Positions 31,101 to 43,889 of a stretch of DNA of 64,000 nucleotides are shown one piece after another (the first letter of the stretch is position 1; each line of letters opens with the position of its first letter). The stretch is from Zoroaster sp. YZ-2022 (lineage: Eukaryota > Echinodermata > Asteroidea > Forcipulatida > Zoroasteridae). The notes under the pieces were generated by a model that was not told the origin of the DNA, made no database searches, and worked only from the letters and a program-made list of their open reading frames with translations. The stretch lies in contig CM055834.1 in NCBI GenBank assembly GCA_029582265.1, positions 4,030,001-4,094,000 on the forward strand, written 5' to 3'. The position numbers and the translations under genes are program-made.

Positions 31101-34100
31101 TGGACCTGTTGCTTTCGACACAGAGATAATGCAGAGATTACTGACTTAACTTGCTCTACAGTTATTTTCATCTGAGATAGAATAACTTCTGTCCAAGAGA
31201 GAAACTCAGGCAATGGGTGATTAGAATCATCCATGTTAGAATTGTCAGCAAATAACTTGGCGAACAGAGAAGCTTTGTAGGAGGAAGATGTTAGAATTTC
31301 TGGTCCAAGAGTTGGAATTGGAGACTTTCCACAGTTTAAAACCTTGTTAGTGATTCTCCAAAATTCTTTAGAACCAAGAAGTTGCTCTTCTATCCTCTCT
31401 CTGACTGTTGATTGGTAGCTCTCTTTAGCTGCTTTCAATATCCGACTACATCTGTTGCTGGCTCTACGGAATTCACGTTTATTTTCATCGCAACGATTTC
31501 TATTGTAGGTGTGGAAATAGTGATTTCTATGAGCGATTGCCGCAGCACATCCAGGTGTAAACCATGGTTTAGAATTTGGTTTCTGTTGGTAACATTTTAA
31601 TTGAGGAATAAACTGGTTCATTCCCTCATACAATGTATATCCAGCCAGACACCAGTGATGCAATTTTGGATGCACTGTGACTAAAAATGTTCTTAATAGG
31701 TGCATCAGCAACAAATGATCGAAATGAATCCCATTCAGCCTGGTTGTATCTGTATACAGTACGATGAAATGGTGCTTCAGGTGTCTGCTTTGGAGGTAAA
31801 TTCAGACATACGGACACAACGCAGTGATCAGATTTACCAAGTGGAGCTCCAGTTGAGACTACACACTCCTCAGGGGTAGAAGTCAGGAAGAGATCAAGAA
31901 GGGATGCAAAATGATTATTGACATCTGGAACTCGTGTTGGAGACTTTACAATTTGTGTCAGATCGTGGGCGACAGCAAAATTGTAACATTCAATGCCTTC
32001 ATTTGTTGTTTTATTTGAGAAGACAAGCCAATCAATATTATGGACATTAAAATATCCACATACGTGAATGTTTGCAGAGGGGTTCTCCACTTGTATTTCG
32101 TCAATTTTGTTGGATATGGTATTTATAGATGACAAAAACAATAACACTTCAGCATTTCAGCACCCTAGACAAGGAACAACATACAGTGTATGAGCTATAA
32201 GCTCACTCCTGGAAGTAGGAGGTCTACCTGGTCCAATAGGTGAAGAAGGGGTGTCAACACTTTTCTTTTAATGGTAGATTTCTATTAAGAGATGACCCCG
32301 GAAAATTATAATAATAATAAAGAATCAACGCAATTGAATGAAGAACGAATAAGAGACCAGGTATAACTTAGATCATGCTGTTGTATTTACATTATTTACA
32401 AATATTTACAGGAGCAATGGTTGAAGATCTCCGTACATGATCAGTTTGAATAATCAAATTACAATTCAATAAACTTAATCCAAACAATTCCACAATGTTG
32501 TTTCTATAGATCCTTAATAAATTGGTTGTAGCTAAGTTGATATTCAAAATGTTACGTTCGTCTTTACGTATACCCTCTCGACCCGTCTTCCCATGTGTGT
32601 GTGTGTGTGTGTGCACTCCGTACGATGAATGGCCTGATGATTAGTCTGCGTCTCAAGGAGCTTCATGCAGCGTCACAGTACACATCAGTGCTCAATCAAT
32701 CGGGACGGGGATAGGTCTAGCCCAGGGGTATGGTATGGCCATGGTTATTGATTTGGGGTGAAAACTTGGATGAATGTCGAGGCTGAGTGTTGCGGAGATC
32801 TGGACCGATAGAAGAATTAGTTTTGGGCTCTGATTTTGCCAGTAACTGATCAGATCGTGCCGGGACTGGATTTTCCGGCCGATCGCCACTCCTGCTGCTT
32901 CAGGGGCTTCTTGGCTGTTGGTACGGTCACTCTCATACGCTTTAGGTCACTCGTTCCTCGCTCTCTCTCTCTCTCTCTCTGTCTGTGATGTAGTTTGATC
33001 AGCGATCAAAATCGTTCTGCTCAAACCTCACAACACACGATCTCACAGAAACTCACACATTTGCATAAATTCGACAAACGCCCAAGGCAAATAAAAGAAA
33101 CTTACTAAGGAAATGAACAGACTAAACAACGACAATGACATACGAGAATTCGGACAATAACCATGGCCGTGTCCTTACATAACATTACTGTGGCAACAGA
33201 AAGCGCGTCCTAAGTTACTGAAAAAACGCTATGGAAAAATACTAGTAGCTGCAAGAGACTAAGCGGGAAATTTAAAGGCGTTCGATTGGCTCATGGCCAC
33301 GTCGGACGAGAAGACTGAACTATTATGCTGACAGGGGTGTAAAGAAATAAAAGAATAAAGAAATAAATGCGAAGTGATCCTGACAAGGGGTCACATGGCT
33401 GTTCAACAAGGCATACTTGTCTACCCCTAAAGGTGTTTTTATCGTGACGCCATCACTAGATAGGATACCTGTTATGACAGGTTCAACAGCCCTATCTACC
33501 CTGACTATGCAAAGTGGTATCGATTTATTGATAGGATCAAATATCAAATGTGTGGCAGTCGGGGAAAACCCGTCGGAATTTTGTAATTATGGACCGATTT
33601 ACGTAAATATTGACCATAGTGTCATTTTTGAGATTTTGGTTCCAAATGGAAGTTGTTGTCTTTAAATTTCCTCTTAAATTTTTTTAAAAGGAAAATCAAA
33701 GTATAAAATGTATTTTTGGGATATTTTTGAACCCAATGCATTTTAAAATAATTAGAAGATTAAAAAAATTCACTCTAAAACAATGCACTTTTTGGCCGAC
33801 GCTCATGAATTCTCCCAAAGCACGGCCCCCTATGAATAACCCATCAATGGAAAGCTCTACACTAGTCCTGATCATGTCCTATTAATAGTTCAAGGGATTT
33901 ACGTTTACTGCATAGCCAACTTTGAAGCCTAATTTCTCTGTTTGTGGGTTTTAGAATAAACCGTCTTTGAAAGGTCATAACTTTAGTTGTGGTTTGAATA
34001 TTGAGTTCATTAAAACTCTTATGAGATCAGTAAAGGGTGTATTACTTGGTTTAAATGCTCTTGAAACAAGAATTGTAAAAATTTGACCATGTGTTGGGTT

Positions 34101-37100
34101 TTCCTGGACCGCCGCACAAATACCCGCATATCCTTTCCAGTATCCATGGATGATTGGTATTGTTCAGTAAGGCTTACACCAAGATAGTTCATAAGGGGGA
34201 AACCCAGACCCTTTACATTGTAATTTGCAATCTTATTGGAGAGTTCATCGTATTTGTAAGTTCATCTATTTTTGGACTGATTTGATCCAAGTTACACCTT
34301 GATGAGGACCATTTTTTCCAGGGTGTGGAATTCAGGACAGACACACAGATACATGTCCAGGCTCCAACAGTCCTTAGAAAGCACTTTATCTCTACCTCTT
34401 TGCCATTTACTACATGGAACGAGATGTAGACATTTCAAAATGAAAAAAGCATAATTTTGATACATATACGGTGTACGTCATTAGGGAAACGAGCCCAGTC
34501 TAATGTCACGGTCGCCAACCCCCGATTCGAGGGTTCGAGGTGTGATATCCTTGCAGTCCTCCCAGCTTGGGGGTATCCACAAGTTAACAAGATAAACTTC
34601 TCTTTTCATACCTTTGTAATTGATCGGGTCACTGAGTGGTCAACTTCCGGCCGTGTATACAAGAGTTACGTGCAGGTGCGATTACGGTTGTGCGTGACAA
34701 CGTAAAAGTGTGTATTAAGTTTTACTTATGTTATAAAAAAAAATGTTTACATTTGTTTAGTAGAATTTTACTATGAAAGTGTATAAAAGACATGATTTAA
34801 TGTCAAGTCCCCCACGAGGCGCTGTGTCTCATTCAACGTCAAATTCAAGATGGAGAACACGAAGGTGAATAACGTCACAGCAGTGGGAGTATCGTCAAAA
34901 TTTTACTGATTGAGCAGTGGCGTAACTACGGTCCAATTTTCAGGGGGGAACTAGGGGTGCACCACTTTTTCTAGGGGGCATGTCAATACTTGAATCCTGC
35001 ATTCTCAAATACGGACCTATTTTTTCAAAATTCTGAATTGAGGGCACCCGGGGGGCACGTACCTTGGCTGGGGGGGCACGTTCCCCCGTCCCCCCTATAT
35101 TTACGCCACTGTGATTGAGGCGGTTGAAGGTAAACAATTGTCGAGTAAACAAGCCTGAATCGTTTGTGGGATGAAATATCAGCGTATACTCGTTCAGACA
35201 CAGTCATGTACCATACGTTATGCATTATGCGCCCAGCAACGACTGCTTCATACAAGTCATTGTGCAAGAATGTGCATGCATGTGTCGTGACCATTATGCG
35301 CTGTCAATCGGATACATAGTTTCGCCTTTCTCTCGGAACAACTAAGGCTTAACGTGAACTATATAAGGAGAACACCAATACAATTATTTAAAAACTCAAC
35401 ATTTGTTTAACCTTCAAATACCTCAACCAGGAATCCTTACATTTGTAACTGGGCCAGGTACAAAACAGAACTCCCATAGACATATTATCAAACAATGTAA
35501 GAAAAACAAAATACCCATTAAAAGTAATACTTTATACAATTTACCTACAATAGAGGTAAACCATTTTGTCTTATACCTCACAAGTATGTAAAATTTTACC
35601 TAACCAACATTTACCTACAAGTTAGGTAAATAAAATTACCTAATATCGCAGTAAAACTTTATATTATACAACTGTTAGGTAACATTTTACCCAACGCCCG
35701 TTTGGTCAAGTTTTACTTAATTATTAGGAGGTTCACCGGGAACATCTAAAACAGGGTAAGATTTTACACAGCTTGTGTAATTTCTTCTCTGGTTTGTAGT
35801 AATGTGACGAATCGCTTACAGGCGCGGCGGCCGCATGAAAACAAAGTGTGTCTTCCAGAAATTGATTACAGTGAATCATGTACCCAAGCTTCAGCGTACA
35901 ACATTGTGGGAATAAAAGCACGATAGTGATGGGTACCAGACTTATTACATTGTCCCAAACAAACACTGTTCTCTTAATTTTCATGGTGTTTGGTGTCAAT
36001 TCTAGAGAAATGGAATGAACATTTTTGAAAATTTTGCATTCAGGAGACTGTGTAGGTATTTGTGAGCTGGTAAAACATGTTTTGTAAAATATTACACAAT
36101 TTAGGTAAAATTTCGGGAAAATAAAGAACACAATTGCTGTGTAAGTTAAAAATTACGTAATTTAAATGTATTAAATTTTATTTACATAATTTATGTAACT
36201 AATTCAAGTCTTTACTTTGCCCGTGTAACTTTTACCACAAGGAACCTAAGCATTGCCGTGCGTTGTGTAAAAATTCACTTTTAATTGTGTAAAGCCCACC
36301 ATGTGATCATACATTGTGTGTGCGCGACGTGTGTGCAAAAGCAGTGTGTGCCTGTCAAGTCGACAATCGCCTCACAACATGGAGTAAATGAGAGAGAACC
36401 TCGTGAAGTGGGGATTTGAAGAGATGTTTTCATTTTATTGTTGATAAATAAAAGAAACGTTTTTGAAACTGTAAAGTATAGTGGGGTGCCTTGTTTCATT
36501 TACATTATTTTTAATGAATTATGCAGACCAAACAATGTAGTAAAAGTTTACAAGGTCAAATAGTAAAAAGAGTCTAGTATTCTACACAAAAAGTAAGTAT
36601 TTTTTACCAATACATTCAGTAACAATTTACTTAATTTATGTTTACCTATTTAAGAGGTAAATCTTTTTACTGATTTTTGAAGTAAAAGTTTACAAAATGT
36701 TTATGAAAAACTTTACCCAACACGCATTTTGTAAAACTTTACCAAACAATTAGGAGGTTCGTATACAACATTGCAAAATAGTAAAATTTTACACAACTTG
36801 TGTATTTTTTTTCTGTGTGTATTTCAGCGTATAAAGCTTGATTTTTATGGAGTTCATGGAAACAATTTCTAGTGGCAGATGTGATAGTAATATCTCTCCC
36901 ATATGTTCCTGTAGACGAAGCCAAATCAATATTTAGGTTTTGTTGTTGAAAATACAGTCTAGCCTTATAAACTATGACAAATTTATTTGGGAGTGAGGAT
37001 GGGAGATGAATATGCAAATTCCCTCCAAATAAAAGATTAGGGCTGACATGTCAGGTTGTCGAAATTATCTTTTGTTAAAATGCTGCTCATTATTGTTTTT

Positions 37101-40100
37101 AGTAATATATCGCCATAGCTGTCAGACTAACACATGTCGTAAATATTTATTTTTATGGCTTTTTCAAAAGAGTTGTGTTTAATGCATTTGATTACGCCTA
37201 TGGTGAATTGGTTTGGGGACATTATATAGCAACATTTTATTGTTTTATTAATGTTATTCTAGCAATATATTATATTGGCTGCAGGCCGAAATATGGGGGA
37301 AAAAACATTTTGCTAAATCCATCGTGATTATTGGGAAATGGAATCAGGCGAGAGCAATGTACAATGTACAACGACGTGGGGTCATGAGAATTATAAAGTG
37401 TTCTTAACTTGGTCAGGGGTTTTCTTTATTATTACACACTGTAAACAAATAATGTATGCAACAAATACGTAAATTTCAAAGGATGATGCCAAATTCCAAT
37501 TTATCTTATCTGACCCCTAACCTGTCACCCATTAGGCCTCCTGCCCCACCCAACAGAGAAAATCATCCCCTGACACACATATGCCTACACAATAAGAAAT
37601 TTAAAAAATATATATTTTCTATTTTGTGTGTAAACATTTTGAAGGTTCATTTAGGCCTACTGTTTTACGAAGATAATGAGGGAACGTTTATGAACTTAAA
37701 ACTGTGGGTCCACGTCTTTGTTCTGTACCATCGCTTACCGCAGGGTCTTTAATAGCATCACGGTGATAGTATTAAAAACTAGCCCACCTTCCAGTTGATC
37801 CTGGCCGATTTCCGCACCTTTAAATATAGCCGGAATCTGGTTGTGCAAGCTTATGACTGGACCCTTCCAACCCCATTTTCCCATCCCTTTTCTTCAAAAT
37901 AAAATAACGCAGTTTCTATTTTCTGGGGCATAATTCCTTCAGAAGAAATTCTCTCCATTAAAATAACTTACAAAAATAAAGTGCCCTGAACTAGTTTACT
38001 ATATATAAAAGAAACACCTCATATTGTTTACCACCTGCCACTTTCAGCTCCCTCTCAACTTTAAAACTATTCATTGTACAATCATAATGAGAATCATTAC
38101 AGGCCTGTTAAACTTTGTGAGTGCATACTAGTAATCATGTTCGGCCATCTTATGTCAGTTAATCCCTGAATACAAGAGCTTTTGTTTGAGTGGACGCTCA
38201 TTCAGAGAAACCAGACTATTTTTTTGTACCTCGCTTTCAAATGCTAATGAAATATATGATCCGTTTCTTTATTCCTTTGCTGTGGAACTATCGGACAATT
38301 GGTGCATGAAACATAAGCCATAGTGTGGCTGTGAGAATTAGTCATTTTCCAGTAATTTGTCAGTTATCTTGTGAATAAGGCGAATGGCCTGCATGATATG
38401 TGAAGGAACGTGCTCATGTGAACCCTCATTCGTTTACACTGCACTTCCGGCTCCAACTGCGTACACCATAGAGCAAGGACCAGACATGGTCATACTTCCA
38501 AAAGGATTGCATACAATTTACACCATCCGTTCTGTACATGTACATGTACAGGTACAGCAGGTGGGTGCTAGTGTGGACGGGGGTTGGGGTTGACTCACAC
38601 CTTCAAGGACTGTTTGCATTGCTCCATGGTTTAATGCACACAATGACTGACATAATTATGAACTGGACTCTTCTGTGGTCAGCCAATAATGTTAGCCAGT
38701 GAAAATGATACCAGGTTTATCTAGCAGAAGATCAGCTGTTTTTGCAACTGATAGCAGTAAAGGTGCTAATAACATCCAGTGTAACATTAGACTGGGCTCG
38801 TTTCCCTAATGTGTATGTATCAATTCAACATTTCCATTCATGTCTAGTGGTATGATTCTTGCTTTGAGTGCGAGAGGTCCCAACTCCCGAGTGCAGTTCC
38901 CGGACAAGCCCCCAATTCTGTTACATATGACCAACTCAGTAGGCAAAGTGCCGATAGAGCCAATATGTACAGCAGACAAAAAATATGCAAACAACATACA
39001 CAACATGCAGTGTGTACATTGTCATGTATATAATTGCATGCACTTAACCCTCCTATGCCCAGGCTGAAATTTGGCCCAGTAAGCACCGCACCCACAGACA
39101 GTCACTTGAGTATTTTTGGTTGCATTGCCAATTGTTCACACATGTGTATTTTTTCTCTAAGAGTGCTGGAGTTAGTGGCAAAGTCAAACACACTTGTGTA
39201 TGTCCTACATAAGTTATACGCAGAGTCACACAGAGCTGTGTATGTACTGCATAAGTTACAGTCGAGTGGTTTTGGTTTGACCTACCAGAGCCACATGTCG
39301 CTGCATTTATTTGAGTGCACTGCATAAAGTCATTGGGTTGGGAGTGACATACAAATTTTGAGTGTCTTTGATTGTTAAACCTATAGGAGGGTTAATGACA
39401 TTTGTAAACCATTCTACATCACTGACCAAAGAAATGTTCCTCTAATTAATGTAAATATTTTTTTTCAGATTAAATATTAATGCTGATCTGATAGTATCTG
39501 CCACGGCCCTGCTAAATAAACTCAATATTAAGCAAGGAACAAAGAAAGACCATGCATTACTGAACTCACTGAATGATCTACAAGAAAGCTTTGGTTTCTT
39601 CTTTGAGTCTGGGGCAGCAGCAGAGAGGTACTTTGCTAATGGAAAGGTATACCAGAGTGTTATAGAAGCTGCAGACCAACTAGATGTCAAAGAGGTAGAG
39701 TACCTGGTCCAGTGTAGTTTTATAATAATTTGTTAGAAATGTGTGGCAACATTTGTCATTGACCACTACATGTATTTTCATGTTATCAAGCAAACTTGAT
39801 GTTTTGTGGACAATGTCAAATTTTGTTCATAGTGAGGTGAACAAACATCACATAGATCTTCATAACGGAGTTTATAGTGATACATGTATTCTCACTTGTT
39901 TATTTATTTGTTAAATTTTTGTGTATCAATTTATTTGCTAGATACCTTCCCCATAAATCCAAAAAAACATGCACTATGCAGTCACCTAGTGGTTTGACTT
40001 TGTTGGAATTGTTCTAATGGCAAATGCAAAATATCCATTGTTTGACTATACACAGTCCAAAATCCAACACAATTAAGCAAAACCAGGGGCTGGATTTTGA

Positions 40101-42719
40101 TGGACTTGGGGGTTAATCTGTTGGTCATCAAACTTCGCATACATGACTATAATTCCCTATAACAATCTCTGGATATATTTTAAGTTAAAAGGGCAATATC
40201 TATTGGATATCAGTAATATTGTTGGAATATTGTCAGAACGGCGATATTTTGATATTTCTACGATCCTATTGTGCTACCATCAAGACCAAACATGTACAAT
40301 GCCCAATTTCAGTGTTTTCCTTTATTAAAAACTATTTTGCTTGATACTCTGTTTAAGTGTTAATTCTTGATATAGTAAAACTGTTTGATACTCTGAAAAA
40401 CTGACATAATTATATCAGGTTACAGATGTCTTTAAAACTGTTTTTTAATTGTCTTACAGTACAGCATAGGAGGAAATGCAGCATTAATGGCCTACATGAT
40501 GGCACAACTCACTGATGATGTGGAGGTGAGAAGGCAAACAGATATTGCCTGTGACATAATTAAGGATGGTTGCTAGTGAGAGCAGATCAGTGGCAGTGAT
40601 GGCAAACAATTGTTCATGTCAGTTAATTTATTCAAGTAATTTTTCATTCTCAGGAATGCACAAAAGCCAACACTCTGTGTGTAACATACTTTGAAGCATT
40701 TTATTTCTAATTTGTTTGACATTACTCAAAGATTCTAGTTGTTGGCCCAGCTGGACCTAGAGTGCGATCACTTATGCCCAGTAAAGTCCACATCCCTGAA
40801 ACAAGTCTACGAGAACAAGATGAAATTCACCTTATTATGGAATATGCCAAAGGGGAGAGGTGGGGAAAGTTGACCACACCCATTGCAACACGCTTCATAA
40901 CATCACATGATATAGCTAATGCTGAACTAGATGGTTTAGATGTCTTTTCTTCTAGTATCAAAGGTATTGATTTCTTATCTACATATACATCTTATAGCTG
41001 GGTCATTCCATGTCAGATCACCCGATGGGTTAAACCCTACCCCCTTCAAATTGGTTCATATTTGGTGTATGGGGTAATTTTGGCTCAAAAAGCTGAAATT
41101 TTAAGTTTTAGCCCCATTGGACCAATGGTTTTTGAGCTACAGCTGGACATTTTTTGGCGATTTTGGCCAAAATGGGCGTGACCGCCCATTTTCAAATGAC
41201 CATATCTCCCTAACCAGTGGCCCAAATTTGTTGATATTGGTGTCTTTGGAAAGGTAATATAAAGAATCCAAATATGCCATTATTTTTTATGTAGGAGCAA
41301 TTTAAAGTATGATGACTTTTTGACCTTTACTTTGACCTTCAATTTAACCTTGTATTTAACCTTGTGGATCACGTGACCTTGAAAATTATACCCCAACAAA
41401 ATATTTAAACAAATTGGCGCCCATGGTTGATATGAACAAATGGTACCAAATACTAATGTACCTTCCCTTCAACAGACCAACTGCATTCATGGGTCAAATA
41501 TTTTGACATATTCTCTACAGATTTCAAACCAAATGTGGTGATGTTCTCGGGACTGCATCTATTAGATAGCAGTACCCTTGATAAGCAGAATGAGAAAGTA
41601 TCAGCATTGACCTTTGAACTGAGCAAGCTTCCTAGAAATCTCCCTATTCATCTGGAATTAGCTAGCATGGCTAATGAGCAGTTGGTGCATCTTATAGCAG
41701 ATAAGGTATGATAAGGGATGTAAATTTCATGCATTTTTATATGACACATGAAATAATTGAATTGAATTGAAATAAAGAGCATTTTATTTGGCTGCTAATT
41801 GGGGCTGAAATTGGCTGAAAAACACAGAAATTGTTGAAATGGTAATTTTTTGCAATTATTTCATAATGTTTAGCTTTAGAATCATTGGGGAAATATTGCT
41901 TCTTGCTTCAATTTATTGATTCCCCAACCCTTGAAAGAAATCTAGATCTGACCCTACATTTATAAGCAATTATGCACATTTATTAACTTGGCCCACAAAA
42001 GATTTATTTTTGAAGCTGAACAAAATTACTATTTAAAGTGTGGTTGCCTGTTGCATATAAAGGTTTATTTAAACTGGCTTATCATCTCTTTATTGCTTTA
42101 TTTCTTAACCATTGGTGAGCTACATACTGTTTACATTGCCTGACAATTTGTTGTTTCCTTTCAGGTTTTACCAGCAGTGCATTCTTTAGGCCTTAATGAG
42201 CAGGAACTTGGTCTTGTGTCTCGTGCTCATAACGGACCTCATCCAGACTTCACAGCAGATGAAAATGGCTACCCAGAAATTGGAGCAGTGTCAGATATTC
42301 TTTATTGGATTCTAACCACATTGGTCAAAGGTCAAAGTTCATTGTTGACCAGGGTACATTTTCATTCATTAACACTCCACATCATAGCGATACTACCCAA
42401 TGCTTGGGATAATAGTTTATCTGCGGTAGGGGTCGGCGCTCGTATTGCTGGACGTCAAGCATGTAGTGATATTCCAATCAATCCAGCAAAAGTAGATTTA
42501 CGTATCCCCAAGGCATTTTCATTATCAGTGAACTATGCTCCTCTAAGGAAACAAACTGTTATATTTGACCCCAGTAACCCTATTGTGACCTGGCAGAGAG
42601 GTCAGGTCAAATTTCATTTCAGTCCAGTACTTGTGTGTAAGAGACCAGGGAAAACTGTTGGACTTGGAGATGCAATATCAGCTACTGGAATGCTGTACAC
42701 ACAATATAAACACAAATAA
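28131..42719 (+). CDS. ADPGK: ADP-dependent glucokinase, complete (6 coding exons)
   Basis: ADPGK phosphorylates glucose using ADP instead of ATP; the animal enzyme is associated with the endoplasmic reticulum. Exons: 28131-28312, 39469-39694, 40460-40525, 40732-40963, 41521-41705 and 42165-42719. All junctions have GT-AG borders and consistent phase and give about 481 aa, close to the usual vertebrate length near 500. Visible blocks: an N-terminal membrane segment (PLILAFALIAVAYLY), KVNRVAVG running into LNINADLIVSATALLNKL, SGAAAERYF, IGGNAALMAYMMAQL, ILVVGPAGP, NVVMFSGLHLLD, PIHLELASMANEQL, VHSLGLNEQELGLV, VSDILYWILT and the catalytic-loop motif TVGLGDAIS (GxGD) near the C-terminus. An in-frame ATG at 28098 would lie before the splice acceptor at 28105-28116, so 28131 is preferred. 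Intron 1 is about 11 kb and full of transposons. Confidence 0.95.
28594..29378. mobile_element. 785-bp foldback element with 9-bp target duplications (Mutator-like)
   Basis: The unit is a near-complete palindrome. The left arm starts TAGCTGTGGTGACCGCAG and the right arm ends with its inverse. Arms of about 385 bp meet near 29010 (CCAACTACATAC). Many blocks match base for base, such as GGACAAGTATCGATATCGAG and CGCTAAAAATCGCTAGGTG. TGAGACCAC lies directly outside both ends (28585-28593 and 29379-29387), a perfect 9-bp duplication, the size typical of Mutator-like transposons. No transposase is encoded. It sits in ADPGK intron 1, so the transcript would contain a long hairpin. Confidence 0.9.
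29607..32160 (-). pseudogene. Antisense LINE (CR1/jockey-type) with endonuclease and reverse transcriptase, inactive
   Basis: On the minus strand the order is: endonuclease C-terminal half (31626-32147: CGYFNVHNIDWL, LLDLFLTSTPEE, PLGKSDHCVVSV), a linker (KPWFTPGCAAAIAHRN), reverse transcriptase (30669-31121: KATGPDKIPVIVLKNLLPEL, VCPVYKNAVEHCDPGKYRPI, YGFRSSRSTADVL, LIALDISKAFNRVWHKGLL), and a C-terminal domain in several frames down to 29610 (LLGLKITTDLKWNSYISEVG). The frame breaks between and within domains, and the YxDD box is not in a continuous frame, so it is dead. The endonuclease N-terminus is absent, so it is probably 5' truncated. It lies in ADPGK intron 1. Confidence 0.85.
32161..34906. 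other. Intronic stretch with microsatellites, otherwise unassigned
   Basis: This part of ADPGK intron 1 contains a GT run (32594-32613) and a CT run (32961-32980). Near 34456-34510 is TTAGGGAAACGAGCCCAGTC, which recurs inverted at 38783-38812 next to a tRNA-Pro-like sequence. No exon or transposon boundary was recognised. Confidence 0.5.
34915..35111. mobile_element. hAT-type MITE with perfect 8-bp target duplication
   Basis: The ends CAGTGGCGTAAC and TTTACGCCACTG are inverse over 10 bases apart from one position. TGATTGAG lies directly outside both (34907-34914 and 35112-35119), exactly 8 bp as expected for hAT. The interior is G- and C-rich. It lies in ADPGK intron 1. Confidence 0.9.
35500..36830. 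repeat. GTAAA/TTTAC-rich repeat region with two related blocks
   Basis: About 1.3 kb is densely populated with GTAAA and TTTAC words, including GTAAAATTTTAC palindromes. A block containing TTACCCAACGC, ATTAGGAGGTTC and ATTTTACACAGCTTGTGTA (about 35680-35790) recurs at about 36710-36815. A third, looser set lies at 36080-36290. Clear terminal repeats or target duplications were not found. It lies in ADPGK intron 1. Confidence 0.6.
36831..38780. other. Intronic stretch, unassigned
   Basis: AT-rich DNA in ADPGK intron 1. TACATGTACATGTACA occurs near 38535. No exon, RNA gene or transposon boundary was recognised. Confidence 0.5.
38795..38911 (+). pseudogene. tRNA-Pro-like pseudogene split by an insertion
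   Basis: GGCTCGTTT at the 5' side and CCCGGACAAGCC at the 3' side fit the acceptor and T-arm of tRNA-Pro. GTCTAGTGGTATGATTCTTG with GCGAGAGGTCC fits its D and anticodon arms. About 38 bases separate the acceptor strand from the D-arm, extra bases disrupt the T-arm, and the anticodon loop is TTTGAGT instead of TTTGGGT. It is therefore not a functional tRNA. Part of its upstream flank recurs inverted near 34480. Confidence 0.6.
39044..39395 (-). mobile_element. TTAA-flanked MITE, family A, copy 6, inverted
   Basis: TTAACCCTCCTATGCCCAGG at the left and CCTATAGGAGGGTTAA at the right show it is inverted relative to the other copies. It carries the central CACACTTGTGTATG-type block found only in copy 2. 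It ends 73 bp before ADPGK exon 2. Confidence 0.9.
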
Positions 42720-43017
42720 ATGGACATTTATAAAATCAATGTTGTGTGGCATATTGTATAAGGGGAGGGGATTGGCTGACCTTCTCCGCTGAAACTGTGG
42801 CTACTTTTTCTGAAAATTTAATTTTTTGATTAACATCACTGTTGATATATTTCAGTTTTGAGAAACTTCTCTGCTTTTTATGAACTAATTTACTAAACAA
42901 CATTCAAAAGTCACTTCAATATGTCATGTAATTAGATATTTTTTATATATAAAATACTCAAAGAAAAAAATGTAATAGTGTATATTCTATTTAATTGGTG
43001 AATACTGAAATAGGTAT

Positions 43018-43635
43018 TTAACCAGTTGACGTCGGGAATATTAATTTTTTTCCGGTCCCCGTGCGGCTTTATTTTCAGTGAAAAATCTGAAAAAAATTCT
43101 AGCCATTAATAATTTTTTTTGTCAATGAAACTAAGTTCGGACAACCAAATAAACACCTTTACTCATTGACATTTTGAGAATTAAATGGCTAGTTTTTTAA
43201 TTACGGTTGTGTTTGTTCAGCACAATTAGACCGTTGGCAAGCTCCGATGCAACGGCCTATTAGCGACCAGTCGAAAAGACGGCATACCTGGAGAGAGATC
43301 GAATGCCTTGTAAACAATGGATATAAATCCGTCTTTACAAATGCTTGGCTGTTACGTCAAAGGAACAGGTCTTGGATAAAGGGATTAGGCAAAAATCAAC
43401 AAAAAGAGTGAACTCGTTCAGTATTTGCAGTGCATTTTGTCCGGGGCCACCGAACCGTGACCCCATGGACTCCGAGAAACGATTGCGTGTATACACGTCA
43501 GCCGCCACGCCACGTGTGGCGTGTTGACAAGTCTCCCGGTGACACACAAAAATCGGAATGCGTGTTTAGACACTCTCCGATCCGCTGTACAAAAAAAATT
43601 GCGTGTATACACGGCATCCGGAGCGAACTGGTTAA
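43018..43635. mobile_element. TTAA-flanked MITE with TTAACCAGTT ends
   Basis: TTAACCAGTTGACG and CGAACTGGTTAA give a 10-bp perfect inverted end with TTAA at each border. The right half contains GCGTGTATACACG twice (near 43486 and 43600). No ORF. It lies about 300 bp downstream of the ADPGK stop codon. Confidence 0.65.
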
Positions 43636-43889
43636 GTAGTTTTGAACAAGCATCACTTTTATAATTTCACAAAAGTCGTGATAATAATTTTCTGAAAGAA
43701 TTAATGTCACGAAAAAACCATTTCATTTCATCTTTGGCTTTTTGATAAGCATAATTATGATAAGCATAATTATGATAATCATGAAACTTGGACATGTTGG
43801 TTTCTGTACATCACTTGATTCTTATTAAAACGACTATACACTATTACTAATCTTGACAAACATAAATGGTCACAGTTTTTAAGGCTGTA

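Noticed and set aside
41000..41510. CTGGGTCATTCCATGTCAGATC-headed segment in ADPGK intron 4 as a transposon
   Set aside because: It resembles dispersed repeats, but no inverted end or duplication was found to define its borders.
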